Positions 15,599-24,686 are shown, counted from the first letter of the stretch. The stretch: 64,000 nucleotides of DNA from Ahniella affigens (GCF_003015185.1 NZ_CP027860.1:1612001-1676000); one strand, 5' to 3'. The notes: generated from the letters alone by a model not told the origin. Numbers and translations are program-made.

Positions 15599-16374
15599 CT
15601 CGCAGAGGTCGTCAGTTGGATCATGTCGCGCTGGGAGGCCAAGTGCGTTTCTGGCTGTCACGCGTTGTGGCCCCAACTTGGTATTGCGATAACGCCCCGT
15701 CCAATAGCTCGATAACGTCGAGCGCCAGTCGAATTTGCAAGATGCCCTTGGCGTAGCACTTACCTTGACGTCGCCGCAATTCCAAGAACGATGTGCTGGG
15801 GAGCCTCTGAACGTCTTCAAAGGCTCCCTGAGGCACGTGATCTCGCCAAACCCGCACTGTTCTCGCGTCAATCGCTCGCGCTGGCACAGGTCACCGATAA
15901 CATACGGGTCGGGGGCGCTGAGTATGTAGTAAGCGGCCGCACAGCGGAAATGTCGATCGCTTCCGAAAACCTCGGCCTCACGCCCAAGTCGCCATCGACC
16001 ATTTGCTACCGTGGTTGGAACGCAAAATTTGAAGCCGCAGGCTTGAGATTGAATGCGGGAGCCTGATGGGTGTTCGGTAGGTCGTCGCCTGGAGCGCACT
16101 CGGCACATCGAGTCAATGCACACAAGATCGCGACGCTGCAAGCAGCGCCGTTGCGACTTTCGTATGGATTCAAGATCGGATTTTCTTGCTGCACGGACGC
16201 TGAACCACTCTAGTCCTGATTGATTGACGGCGGTAGGTGGTTACGAGATACCCAATGTGGTCAAGCGGAAATGCGCTTGATCAAATTCATCTCCCGGCTT
16301 GGTCCGATCGAATCGGCTTCGGGGGCGCGTAACGTTGTCGACCCGTTTGCGGGGACCAAATTCGGAGGCATGAC
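15599..16374 (+). other. Gene-poor stretch with MITE scrap
   Basis: No ORF with good start and composition in about 775 bp. At 15800-15833 GGGAGCCTCTGAAC ... TTCAAAGGCTCCC is a small hairpin made of the two MITE termini, probably a collapsed copy. The last bases hold the ribosome-binding site of the next gene. Confidence 0.5.
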
Positions 16375-19224
16375 ATGCAAGTCGCTCGATTGAAACCAAG
16401 ACGTAACCATTTTGCGCTGTCGGCGCTGGCGCTGGCTGTTGTCACCAGCATCGCGTCTGCGACAACGCCGATCGCGGCACCGGGTATGCGCGAGCCGGGG
16501 TTGGTCAGCTTCTCGGCGGGTCAGATCCCGTTGATTCAGGCACAGAACGACTATGACGCCGCCTACATGCTCGGGTACGTTCATGCCCGCGACCGCTTCT
16601 TCCAAATGGATGTATTGCGACGTACGGCGAGTGGCACCTTGGGTGAGCTCGTTGGTGCATCGGCATTGGCCAGCGATGTGCAGTTGCGGACCCTGGGTTT
16701 GCGCCGCGCTGCACAGGCGACTTGGTCGGGCATGAACGACGAGATGCGCGGCGTGCTCAAGGCGTACACGGATGGGGTCAACAACTGGTTGCGGCCTGGG
16801 CAACTGCCTCCAGAATACTCGGTGCTGGAGTTGACCCGGGCCGAGCCTTGGACCCCAGTCGACTCGATCGTGATCGGCAAGATCCTGGCATTTCAGTTGA
16901 GCTTCGATCTCGATGTCGACTACACGATTCGTTTGGGCGCCTATCAGCGAGCCGGTGCAGCGAGCGGGTTCAACGGCTCGGCCTTGTTCTTCGAAGACAC
17001 GCATCGCGTGCAACCATTCGATGACCGAGTATCGATCACGGCTCCCGATGGCACCACAGCGGCAAAGGTCGACGCGGCACCGTTCTGGGAATCGATGCCG
17101 ATGCTGGACACCGAGACCGTGGCATTGGCTCAGAAGCTCAAAGACAGCGTCAGCAACAATCCGGTCATTGCGCCGCATTTGCGGCCGCGCGAAAACCGTG
17201 CGGGCAGCAATTGGTGGATGATTCATGGCAGCAAGACGGCCAGTGGCAGCCCGATTCTCGCCAATGACCCGCATTTGTCTTTAGGGCTGCCGGCGGTCAT
17301 GCATCAAGCGCACATCATCTCTCGTGACCCGCGCTATCCGCAGCCGATGAATGTGTCAGGCCTGGCGCCGCCTGGTACGCCAAACATTCTGCTGGGCTGC
17401 ACCGAGGCGTTTTGCTGGGGGCTGACCACCAATCCTTTGGATGTCACTGACGCTTATCAGGAACGGTTTGTCTTGAACACGTTTGGGCTCCCCACCCATA
17501 CGATCTTTCAAGGTCGGCCCGAGCCGGTGACGTGGACCTTTCAGAGCTACTTTCTGAATCAACTTGATGGCGTCAACGACAATGTGGCGCGGACGAATTC
17601 GATCGGCTTCACCAATGGTGGCGTCACGATCACCGTGCCGCGGCGGAACAACGGCCCGGTCCTGAGCATCAATAACGATAGTGGCGTGTCGGTGCAGTAC
17701 ACCGGCTGGGGTCCGACCTTTGAGCTGGATGCGATTCGCCGCATCAATCGGGCAACCAATCTGAACGAGTTCCGGGACGCACTGGACTATTTTGACGTTG
17801 GTTCGCAGAACTTCGCCTATGCCGGACGTGACGGCACGATTGCTTATTACACTTCTGCTGAGATGCCGGTTCGCGAAGATCTGCAAGCCAACATCATTGA
17901 TGGCACGCCACCGTTTATTCTTCGCGATGGCACTGGCGCTCGCAAGAACGAGTGGCTGTCGGTGGTGAATCCGCAGCCCAACCAGGCCGTCCCGTTCGAA
18001 ATTCTGAAATCATCTGAAATGCCGCAAGATGTCAACCCGGCTTCCGGATATTTGGCGAATGCCAACAACGACCCAGTCGGCAACACGCTCGACAACAACG
18101 CCTTCAACCAATTGCGCGAAGGCGGGGGCCTGTACTACTTGAACTTTGGCTACTCGTCGCTGCGTCAAGGTCGTATTGACCGAATGATGCAATCGCTGTT
18201 GGCGCGCCCGGAGAAGGTCACGCTGGATGACATCAAGGCGACACAGGCGAACAACCAGATGCTGGATGCCGAACTCGTCTCGCCATTCTTGATTGCCGCA
18301 TATCACAATGCGCTGCAGTCCAACTGGCCGGAATTAAAAGCCCTGGCCGAGAACCCCCGTGTCAAGGAATCGGTGGATCGAATCGCGGCGTGGGACTTTT
18401 CGACGCCGACGGGCATCGAGATTGGATACGACCCAGGTGATACCCCTGAGGGCGCGCCACCGACCGATACCGAGATCGCGCACTCAGTGGCGGCAACGCT
18501 GTTTGCGGTTTGGCGCGGGCAAGCCATCCGTGGCACGATCGACCGCACGCTGACGGAGGTCGGGCTTGAGAGCCATTTGCCGGGTAGCAGTGAAGCCTAT
18601 GTGGCATTCAAACGATTGCTGGATACGTTTCCAACCCGACACGGAGTGGGTGCTTCAGGTTTGAACTTCTTTCAAGTCATCAATGCCCCCAATGCCGAGT
18701 CGGCGCGTGACTTCCTATTGCTGAAGGCCATGGCAGACGCGTTGACCCTGCTTGCTAGCGATGAGTTCGCCCCGGCATTTGCCAAGTCGACTCAGCTCAA
18801 CGATTACCGTTGGGGCAAGTTGCATCGGATCGTCTTTGAGCATCCCCTGCATGGGCCGTTTGATATCCCAGGGCAAGGGGTTCACGGCTATCAAAATGTT
18901 GCAGAGAATCTGCCAGGATTCGCTCGTGCGGGCGGGTATGAAAGTGTCGACGCGTCCAGTCATAGTGCGCGTGCCGACACCCTGAACGACTTCATGTTTA
19001 GCTCTGGCCCGGCGCGCCGATTCGTTGGCGAAATGACGCCGCTGATTCATGCCGAGCAAATCTACCCAGGCGGGCAGAGTGGTGATCTCAGATTCCCAGC
19101 CTATACCTCGCAGTTGACCAAGTGGCTGATCAATCAATATGAGCCACTGTACATCGATGAGGCTGAGCATCAGTCGCAGGTGAGCGGCGAGTTTGTTTTG
19201 CCGTTCGATCCCACCTTGCGTTGA
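16375..19224 (+). CDS. Penicillin acylase family protein (Ntn hydrolase)
   Basis: A 949-residue exported amidase/acylase precursor with GGAGG upstream. Residues 1-29 form a signal peptide ending in ASA. The A chain contains YMLGYVHARDRFFQMDVLRR, the family's alpha-chain motif. The autoproteolysis site is NRAGSNWW: Gly277/Ser278, where Ser278 becomes the N-terminal nucleophile of the beta chain. NDPHLSLGLPAVMH follows, as in penicillin, cephalosporin and acyl-homoserine-lactone acylases (PvdQ/QuiP type). It is probably periplasmic; candidate substrates are N-acyl-homoserine lactones or lipopeptides, which cannot be told from sequence. It has no attC close by and is far larger than a typical cassette gene. 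Confidence 0.93.
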   Translation: MQVARLKPRRNHFALSALALAVVTSIASATTPIAAPGMREPGLVSFSAGQIPLIQAQNDYDAAYMLGYVHARDRFFQMDVLRRTASGTLGELVGASALASDVQLRTLGLRRAAQATWSGMNDEMRGVLKAYTDGVNNWLRPGQLPPEYSVLELTRAEPWTPVDSIVIGKILAFQLSFDLDVDYTIRLGAYQRAGAASGFNGSALFFEDTHRVQPFDDRVSITAPDGTTAAKVDAAPFWESMPMLDTETVALAQKLKDSVSNNPVIAPHLRPRENRAGSNWWMIHGSKTASGSPILANDPHLSLGLPAVMHQAHIISRDPRYPQPMNVSGLAPPGTPNILLGCTEAFCWGLTTNPLDVTDAYQERFVLNTFGLPTHTIFQGRPEPVTWTFQSYFLNQLDGVNDNVARTNSIGFTNGGVTITVPRRNNGPVLSINNDSGVSVQYTGWGPTFELDAIRRINRATNLNEFRDALDYFDVGSQNFAYAGRDGTIAYYTSAEMPVREDLQANIIDGTPPFILRDGTGARKNEWLSVVNPQPNQAVPFEILKSSEMPQDVNPASGYLANANNDPVGNTLDNNAFNQLREGGGLYYLNFGYSSLRQGRIDRMMQSLLARPEKVTLDDIKATQANNQMLDAELVSPFLIAAYHNALQSNWPELKALAENPRVKESVDRIAAWDFSTPTGIEIGYDPGDTPEGAPPTDTEIAHSVAATLFAVWRGQAIRGTIDRTLTEVGLESHLPGSSEAYVAFKRLLDTFPTRHGVGASGLNFFQVINAPNAESARDFLLLKAMADALTLLASDEFAPAFAKSTQLNDYRWGKLHRIVFEHPLHGPFDIPGQGVHGYQNVAENLPGFARAGGYESVDASSHSARADTLNDFMFSSGPARRFVGEMTPLIHAEQIYPGGQSGDLRFPAYTSQLTKWLINQYEPLYIDEAEHQSQVSGEFVLPFDPTLR

Positions 19225-19288
19225 ACATTCGATTCCAGATTAATCTGCCCTCGATCAGGGCGGCTAGGTTCTGGCGCAGGTTTGTGCG

Positions 19289-19312
19289 CAGGCTGCAGGA
19301 GTCTGCAGCCTG
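19289..19312 (+). repeat. Inverted repeat after the acylase gene
   Basis: CAGGCTGCAG-GAGT-CTGCAGCCTG, a perfect 10-bp stem. It may end the acylase transcript, but no T tract follows. Confidence 0.5.
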
Positions 19313-19375
19313 AATCGGTCAATGGTGTTGAAGCATGCGCCGCTCGCGGTGCATACTGGACGCTTGGCGACCCGG

Positions 19376-19960
19376 ATGAACATGAGTCAACGCGACACTC
19401 TCGTAGAAGCGGTCAAGCGCGTCGTCGACATCCTTGAGTCGAAGCCGCAGGACGTCTCGGGGACGATCTACCTCACGACACAGCAGCCGCTCAAGGAACT
19501 GGTGGAGCCGCTATGGCACTACCATAGGGGCCGTTTTCCGCATCTTCGGCATGTCGCGCTCCTTTTTGCAGCGGGCGGCCCACTCGAGCAAGTCGCTACC
19601 CGGAATGGGTGGCGCTCACCGTTCGAGCGGTCCCAGGCCGCAGTTCTCAAATCCTTCCAGGCACTTAACCGCGTCCGGTACTTCGGTTCTGAAGATCCGG
19701 TTGAGCTCGGAGATCGCGTCAGCCTGCGGGTTATGTTCCGAAGACGCATTGGCCGGGTTGCCTACCTTCCCGGCGTCTCGCCCGAGAATCCAGAGATCGA
19801 CTTTGGGGGCATTTTTCGAGTCGGAATCGACTGTCCGGGTTTCTTTGTCTCATGTCATGTGGATCCAGATTTTCTCGAACTTAAGAAAGGAATCACGTTG
19901 GTTGCGCGCGACCCGCTTGACGTACCGCCAGTTCCACCAGACGATGCGTTCAACGCTTGA
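19376..19960 (+). CDS. Hypothetical protein, about 194 aa
   Basis: The frame is open from ATG 19322; I prefer ATG 19376 (MNMSQRDTLVEAVKRVV), because the preceding 18 codons do not look like a protein N terminus. The protein is soluble and alpha/beta, with TIYLTTQQPLKELVEPLWHYHRG and a C-terminal FGGIFRVGIDCPGFFVSCHVDPDFL segment. No family is recognised. The end (DDAFNA, TGA) overlaps a GATGCGTTCAACGC sequence like an attC left arm, so it may also be a cassette. Confidence 0.6.
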   Translation: MNMSQRDTLVEAVKRVVDILESKPQDVSGTIYLTTQQPLKELVEPLWHYHRGRFPHLRHVALLFAAGGPLEQVATRNGWRSPFERSQAAVLKSFQALNRVRYFGSEDPVELGDRVSLRVMFRRRIGRVAYLPGVSPENPEIDFGGIFRVGIDCPGFFVSCHVDPDFLELKKGITLVARDPLDVPPVPPDDAFNA

Positions 19961-20011
19961 TGTCGGCGGCAGGTCTCTCAACCCGTCACTGGCGCGGATT
20001 CTCTGCACAGA

Positions 20012-20161
20012 ATGCTGACTGCCATCGCCCCGCTCACGTCACTGAATCGCATGTGGAATCAGGCAAATCCGAAGGAACTGCCTATTGCGATGCAGGTGGT
20101 GTGGCTCTGCGGCTACATCGACAGCCATGCGCGTGGATGTCCAGTCAAAGCACGCAATTGA
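20012..20161 (+). CDS. Possible 49-residue cassette peptide
   Basis: A frame from ATG 20012 (MLTAIAPLTSLNRMWNQ...) ends at TGA 20159-20161 inside the CGCAATTGAGCGG left part of the next attC, the usual position of a cassette stop. No similarity is recognised. Confidence 0.4.
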   Translation: MLTAIAPLTSLNRMWNQANPKELPIAMQVVWLCGYIDSHARGCPVKARN

Positions 20162-20230
20162 GCGGAAAGCCGGCTAAAGTTGGCCCATCGACCGTTGGCG
20201 GTCGGCTGCTGCTTGATTCGTACGTTAGGC
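20151..20230 (+). other. attC site 25
   Basis: CACGCAATTGAGCGGAAAGCCGGCTAAAG left arm, GGCGGTCGGCTGCTGCTTGATTC right arm and a canonical GTTAGGC (20224-20230), showing that cassettes persist right of the acylase gene. Confidence 0.82.
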
Positions 20231-20236
20231 TTCCCT

Positions 20237-20737
20237 ATGGCAATTGTGGTCCACTTTACGCCCCGTCGCGCCGACCTGGTGGCTGCCAGCCTGGCCGGGC
20301 TGCGCGCACGTCCTGTGATCGCCGCAATTGGCGCGCTTTTCTTCATTGCGCTTCCCTGGATCGCGGCAATCGTGAGCTGCATCGCCCTCGCTCAGGGCAA
20401 AGCCGTATCCGTCTTGACCATTGCGATATTTGTCGCGGTTCCTCCCCTATTCACGGCCGGCATGCTGCTGATGCCTTTTGTCTTGTTCGGGCGATCGCCC
20501 GCATTGCTCGGACCGCATCGCTACGAGTTCTCTGACGAGCAGATGACATTCGTTGGCCCTGCTTTCGACAACAAGCTTCAGTGGCAAATCGTGGACTGCT
20601 ATGTGAGCTCGCGGTTGGGTATCTACCTGTTCGCGGGCAAGCTCCCGCTTGTCAGTATTCCAAAGCGAGCAGTCGACCCTGCCGTGACCGAAGCGCTACA
20701 CGAGCTCTTCGCGCGTAAGGGACTTCGTCAGATCTAA
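20237..20737 (+). CDS. YcxB-like membrane protein (gene cassette)
   Basis: A 166-residue protein starting 6 bp after attC. Two hydrophobic segments (about residues 25-50 and 57-85) precede a cytoplasmic domain with YEFSDEQMTFVGPAFDNKLQWQIVDC and LFAGKLPLVSIPKRAVD. This is the YcxB-like C-terminal pattern (two TM helices plus a small PH-like domain with W-x-I and the final IPKRAF). Function unknown in the family. Confidence 0.8.
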   Translation: MAIVVHFTPRRADLVAASLAGLRARPVIAAIGALFFIALPWIAAIVSCIALAQGKAVSVLTIAIFVAVPPLFTAGMLLMPFVLFGRSPALLGPHRYEFSDEQMTFVGPAFDNKLQWQIVDCYVSSRLGIYLFAGKLPLVSIPKRAVDPAVTEALHELFARKGLRQI

Positions 20738-20837
20738 TGCGACGAAGTCCAATTGTTTGTTGCAGCGGACGCAGGGGACTGCGTACGTGTCGTCCAACCA
20801 ATGCGGCCCAGAGCCGCCAAACAAGGTGATTGGCTGT

Positions 20838-21110
20838 ATGGCGAAGCTCGACGAATCTGGAGACCTCATCATCTCGCCCGGCGAGATCTACGAGGATTGT
20901 GCCTACCATCCGTGCCTCTGTATCGGTAAGGGCGACGGGCAGGTATGGGGTATTTCGCTCATCGATGGGTCGCAGCCGCGCACCTGCGATCTCCGGATGT
21001 GCGGTGTCCGCATCCTGAGCCTTGAAGAGGCTTGGGAGATCAAGTGCCATGGGCCAGCAGATGCAGAGGCCAAGGCCGAGTATCCACCGGAGCATCGTTG
21101 GTGGCGGTGA
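20838..21110 (+). CDS. Hypothetical cassette protein, 90 aa
   Basis: MAKLDESGDLIISPGEIYEDC, IWGISLIDGS-like and LSLEEAWEIKCHGP segments belong to a small conserved protein type I recall only as uncharacterised. GTG 20826 and TTG 20757 are alternative starts. It ends just before GCCTAAC (21115-21121). Confidence 0.65.
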   Translation: MAKLDESGDLIISPGEIYEDCAYHPCLCIGKGDGQVWGISLIDGSQPRTCDLRMCGVRILSLEEAWEIKCHGPADAEAKAEYPPEHRWWR

Positions 21111-21114
21111 AGCA

Positions 21115-21165
21115 GCCTAACAATTCATCCAGGCCGAAGCCGCCTCGCGGTAGGGCCAAATTTGG
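21115..21165 (+). other. attC site 26 (partial)
   Basis: GCCTAAC followed by AATTCATCCAGGCCGAAGCCGCCTCGCGG. No right-hand GTTAGGC is visible before the next gene at 21179. Confidence 0.5.
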
Positions 21166-21178
21166 GGAGTTCAACAGC

Positions 21179-21595
21179 ATGTTCCGATTTGTTGGATTCG
21201 GACTAGTTATCGCCTTGCTCGGGCTCCATGCCGCTGCTGAGGAGAGCGGTTCGGTGTGCATCGCTTCTGTACCCGTTGCGACAGCGGGAACCAAGTCCAT
21301 GGCAAACGATACTGCCAGTCCCGTGCCGTATGAATTCACCGTTTCGTTCGACGGTGGAGCGCCCGTATCCGTATTGCACGAAAAGCCGGTGTTGGTCGCA
21401 GCGCTAACGTTGGCGTCCAGTCACCGTGTCAAGATCAGGCAAGTAGGCAAGCCTGTGGCATCATTCTCATTCCGCTTTTCAGAATACAAGGGCAGCAACC
21501 TGTGCTTGTGGTTCAATCCGCTCTACGAGTCTTGGTCACTCAGTCCGCCTAGCGCCATGCGCTGGTGTCGCTGTGCTGACCAGCATGACGCCTGA
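21179..21595 (+). CDS. Exported hypothetical protein, 138 aa
   Basis: I chose ATG 21179 with GGGGAG upstream; the upstream frame extension translates the attC arm. The N terminus MFRFVGFGLVIALLGLHAAAE is a signal peptide. The mature part is beta-rich (YEFTVSFDGGAPVSV, HRVKIRQVGKPVASFSFRF) and ends SNLCLWFNPLYESWSLSPPSAM with several cysteines, a pattern known to me only from uncharacterised cassette proteins. Confidence 0.7.
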   Translation: MFRFVGFGLVIALLGLHAAAEESGSVCIASVPVATAGTKSMANDTASPVPYEFTVSFDGGAPVSVLHEKPVLVAALTLASSHRVKIRQVGKPVASFSFRFSEYKGSNLCLWFNPLYESWSLSPPSAMRWCRCADQHDA

Positions 21596-21751
21596 CCCTG
21601 CGGTCGAGTCGGTCGTCGGGATTGGGTGTCGTCTGATGCGGCCACGACTGGCCCTACGCGGACCAGTGGGGCGCAACGCGTCGATGCTTCGGGCGGGCCG
21701 CGCGTTGGGCTCAAGCGTTTGAACGCTGAGATGGAAATCGTCGGGATTGGA

Positions 21752-21836
21752 TGCTTGCTTCTGGAGCAATGAGTCCGGACACGTGCCGGACTCATTGCGG
21801 GTCTGAAAGTCCAGGATGGACTTGTTCAGACCCTCC
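21752..21836 (+). mobile_element. MITE fragment (right end)
   Basis: Holds hairpins H2 and H1 and the terminus ...CTTGTTCAGACCCTCC, followed by TTAG (21837-21840). The other end is missing. The preceding 150 bp (21596-21751) show no gene. Confidence 0.8.
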
Positions 21837-21840
21837 TTAG

Positions 21841-22097
21841 GCCATTTTCAGCCGTCTCCGGAGTATGTGGAGCATCGTTCGCTCTTTCGTACTTGGACGA
21901 CATGCGTCAACGAAGGTACCCTTTCTCGCCTTGACGAGTTTGCGCTTGAAATCAAGGCGCTCCGCATCTCGGTCACACTACAATCAGGCATGCCGGTCCC
22001 AATTCACGAGGTTCAAATCTATGATGATTCAGACATACTTCGGGTTGCAGTCCGGGTCGCGACAGATGTCAGTGGGGCAGGCGAGGTACAGCGCACT
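21841..22097 (+). pseudogene. 5'-truncated cassette gene fragment
   Basis: An open frame directly right of the MITE fragment encodes VEHRSLFRTWTTCVNEG, DEFALEIKALRISVTL and QIYDDSDILRVAVRV, which reads like the C-terminal half of a real alpha/beta protein. It has no convincing own start and runs on through a degenerate attC into the next gene. Probably a cassette gene whose 5' part was lost with the rest of the MITE. Confidence 0.4.
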
Positions 22098-22186
22098 GGC
22101 TCTGCGTTCAGTCCGACCGCGCACCAGTTTATGTGTTGCCCTCGGCGTCTCATGGCGCTGCTCGTTTACGCTGCGTTGGGAGGCTT
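22098..22186 (+). other. attC site (degenerate)
   Basis: TCTGCGTTCAGTCCGACCGCGC left arm and GCGTTGGGAGGC at the right end (for GTTAGGC). Starts 4 bp before ATG 22191. Confidence 0.45.
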
Positions 22187-22190
22187 ATCC

Positions 22191-22913
22191 ATGACGGCAC
22201 GGTTTCTGGCTTTGATCTGCTCACTGGTGCTGTCTGGCTACTGTCACACCCAAGTGCTCCAAAGTCCCGCCAGTGATTATCAGCGTGGTCGGCAACTCTT
22301 ATGGGGCGACTCGGATGCGGAGAACAACAGTGAGGGGGTCGCGTATATCGCTGCGTCTGCCAACGCGGGTTACGCCGAAGGACAAGCCACCCTTGCACAG
22401 ATGTATGAGATCGGGTTGTTCGTGAAGGTTGATCAAACCCAGGCTGCCCGTTGGGCCCAGGCGGCAGCGTCGCAACAGCATACAGCGTCGATGGTGAGGC
22501 TGGCCTTCTATTACTTGCACGGGACGGGTGTGCCACATGATTCCCTGAAAGCGAAGGCGTTGCTCGAGTCAGCTGCAGAGCTTGGAGACGCATCCGCCAT
22601 GTCAAACTTGGGTGCACTCTATGGCATAGGGGATGGTGTTCCCAAGAACAACGAGCTTGCGGCTTCTTGGTACAGACGGGCGGCTGACCTTGGCAACGAT
22701 CACGGCAAGTGGGGTCTGGCGCAAATGTACGTGCGGGGCCATGGTGTCCCACTGGACTATGGCGAGTGCTATTTTTGGGCGAGTCAGGTCGATGTCGCAA
22801 TGAACCCACAAGCACCCTCACTGGTGAAGCTTTGCAAGAGCAAGCTGTCGCGAAAAGAACGGCGCGACATTGACAAGCGCGCCAAGGGTGACGTGACTGC
22901 GCCTTCCAACTAG
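22191..22913 (+). CDS. Sel1-repeat protein
   Basis: A 240-residue exported protein: signal peptide MTARFLALICSLVLSGYC, then about four Sel1-like (TPR-like) repeats, e.g. GYAEGQATLAQMYEIGLFV, LAFYYLHGTGVPHDSLKA, AMSNLGALYGIGDGVPKN and GKWGLAQMYVRGHGVP. Such solenoids mediate protein contacts. A longer in-frame extension upstream (from 21816) crosses MITE and attC sequence and is not accepted. The TAG stop is part of the CTAG target of the MITE that follows. Confidence 0.82.
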   Translation: MTARFLALICSLVLSGYCHTQVLQSPASDYQRGRQLLWGDSDAENNSEGVAYIAASANAGYAEGQATLAQMYEIGLFVKVDQTQAARWAQAAASQQHTASMVRLAFYYLHGTGVPHDSLKAKALLESAAELGDASAMSNLGALYGIGDGVPKNNELAASWYRRAADLGNDHGKWGLAQMYVRGHGVPLDYGECYFWASQVDVAMNPQAPSLVKLCKSKLSRKERRDIDKRAKGDVTAPSN

Positions 22914-23088
22914 GGAGACTCTGGCCTAGTTCAGAGTCGATGCGAGTCATGGCCGACGCGCCGAGAATCGATCACGCAAGTGCTTGATACTGGTGTGCTG
23001 AGTCCGGCCCCCGGCCTTCGTCGGGGCAGGCGATGGGCCGGTTACATTGCGGGTCTGAAAGCCCAGGATAGACTTATTCAGACCCTCC
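22914..23088 (+). mobile_element. MITE copy (degenerate, about 175 bp)
   Basis: Left GGAGACTCTGGCCTAGTTCAGAGTC hairpin, diverged H3 (AGAATCGATCACGCAAGTGCTTGATACT), an enlarged H2 with extra GGCCCCCGGCCTTCG sequence, and a good H1 with CTTATTCAGACCCTCC. Left target CTAG; right flank TAAG/CTAA, no longer identical. It separates the Sel1 gene from its attC. Confidence 0.8.
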
Positions 23089-23094
23089 TAAGAT

Positions 23095-23172
23095 GTGTTG
23101 CGGCAGACGCCGGGTGCCTTATACGCTACGACCTGCTTCCGCAGCCCGATTGCGCTGAACACGGTGTTAGGC
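23095..23172 (+). other. attC site 27
   Basis: TTGCGGCAGACGCCGGG arm and CCGCAGCCCGATTGCGCTGAACACG arm, ending GTTAGGC (23166-23172). The rightmost convincing attC. Confidence 0.65.
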
Positions 23173-23220
23173 CTCACAATTGGCATTCAAAGCTGACAGC
23201 ACTTTCTCGCAAGGAGCTCC

Positions 23221-24543
23221 ATGAGTCGCATCTTTCTGAGTCTTTTAATCGCAACACTGTCGGTCGTCCTCAATGCACGGGCGCAAACGGCGCCCGCGGG
23301 CGATGATGTCGGAGCAGCGCAAGTCGACGGGATCTACCCGGCTATTGAGCAGCTCTATAGGGATCTGCACAGCAATCCGGAGTTGGCGTTTCAAGAACAT
23401 CGCACGGCGGCGACGCTCGCAGCGCGCGTCAAGGCATTGGGCTATGAGGTCACCACCGGTGTCGGTGGTACCGGTATCGTGGCAATATTGAAGAATGGGC
23501 CTGGGCCAGTTGTGATGTTGCGCACTGAGCTCGATGCGTTGCCGATGGCAGAAAAGACTGGACTGCCATTTGCGAGCACGGTGACGAGCAAGAACAACAC
23601 CGGTGAAGTTGTCCCCGTCGCACACATGTGCGGACACGATATTCATATGGCGGCATGGGTTGGTACGGCAGAACTGATGGCCAAGAATCGCGAGCACTGG
23701 CAGGGCACACTGATGCTCGTCGGGCAGCCGGCCGAGGAGATCGTTTCCGGTGCCAACGCGATGATCCGCGATGGCTTGTTCACCCGGTTTCCGAAGCCCG
23801 ACTACGCACTCGGGATACACGATGAGATGAGTCTGCCGGCCGGCGTCATCGGTTTTCATGCTGGCTATTTCCGCGCCAACTCGACCGGACTGGAAATGAC
23901 GATCTACGGCAAAGGTGGCCATGGTGCGTTTCCGCAGAGTGCGATCGATCCTGTGGTCATCGCCGCGCGCATTGTCATTGGCCTGCAGACCGTGGTGTCG
24001 CGCGAGACGAATCCCATGGACCCCGCTGTGGTCACAGTGGGCAGCATCCATGGTGGCAGCGCCTCCAATATCATCCCCGACCAGGTGACGCTACAGATCA
24101 CCGTGCGATCACTCGACCCCGCTGTGCAGAAGCGCCTGCTCGCCGCAATCGCGCGTCAAGCGAAAGGCGAAGCGCTTGCCGCGAACGCACCAAAGGAACC
24201 GCTGATCGAAACTCTGTCCAACACCGATGCGGTCTACAACGACCCCGATCTCGTCCAAAGCATGGTCGTCGCCGCCCGCGCCGAACTGGGTGCCGATCGC
24301 GTGGTTGAGATGCCCGCACAGATGGGCGGAGAAGACTTTTCTCAGTTCGGACTCGCAGGGGTGCGCATCGTGTTGCTCCATGTCGGTGCGGTCGATGCCG
24401 CGAAGCTGGATGCCTCACGCAAGTCAGGTGTGCCACTCCCGAGCGTGCATTCGCCGCTTTGGGCGCCGGAACACGAGCCGACGATCAAGGCGGCTATCAG
24501 AGCGGAGACCGCCATTCTGATGGATTTGCTCAAGAGCCCCTAA
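23221..24543 (+). CDS. M20 family metallo-amidohydrolase (hippurate-hydrolase type)
   Basis: A 440-residue exported amidase with AAGGAG upstream. Signal peptide 1-21 (ARA). M20D features: RDLHSNPELAFQEH, the metal ligand motif HMCGHD (Cys137, His139), QPAEE (Glu172/173), the dimerisation domain with GKGGHGAFPQSAIDP, and the late MGGEDFSQF. Members hydrolyse N-acyl or indole-amino-acid amides. The signal peptide puts it in the periplasm. The TAA is part of a CTAA target next to a MITE. Confidence 0.93.
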   Translation: MSRIFLSLLIATLSVVLNARAQTAPAGDDVGAAQVDGIYPAIEQLYRDLHSNPELAFQEHRTAATLAARVKALGYEVTTGVGGTGIVAILKNGPGPVVMLRTELDALPMAEKTGLPFASTVTSKNNTGEVVPVAHMCGHDIHMAAWVGTAELMAKNREHWQGTLMLVGQPAEEIVSGANAMIRDGLFTRFPKPDYALGIHDEMSLPAGVIGFHAGYFRANSTGLEMTIYGKGGHGAFPQSAIDPVVIAARIVIGLQTVVSRETNPMDPAVVTVGSIHGGSASNIIPDQVTLQITVRSLDPAVQKRLLAAIARQAKGEALAANAPKEPLIETLSNTDAVYNDPDLVQSMVVAARAELGADRVVEMPAQMGGEDFSQFGLAGVRIVLLHVGAVDAAKLDASRKSGVPLPSVHSPLWAPEHEPTIKAAIRAETAILMDLLKSP

Positions 24544-24686
24544 ACTGGTTCAGACGCGACGCGGACCATGGATGGGCCGCCCAGAATCGAGCACGGAAGT
24601 GCTTGATTCTGGAGCATTGAGTCCGGACACTTGCCGGACTCATTGCGGGTCTGAAGGTCCAGGATGGACTCATTCATGCCCTCGCC
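24544..24686 (+). mobile_element. MITE copy (degenerate)
   Basis: The left terminus has lost about 11 bases (CTAA then ACTGGTTCAGACGCG). H4, H3, H2 and H1 follow, with the right end CATTCATGCCCTCGCC. A GTTAGAT (24697-24703) just right of it may be an attC core. Confidence 0.8.

Noticed and set aside
15593-16141. A 182-codon minus-strand frame in the gene-poor stretch
   Set aside because: Protein sequence is Arg/Ser/Cys-rich and low in hydrophobic order, without ribosome-binding site; it also crosses MITE and attC scraps.
16261-17274. A 337-codon minus-strand frame
   Set aside because: Antisense to the first third of the penicillin acylase gene, which has a signal peptide and an intact Gly-Ser cleavage site.
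21816-22190. N-terminal extension of the Sel1 protein
   Set aside because: It would translate the MITE terminus and a degenerate attC; the ATG at 22191 opens a proper signal peptide.
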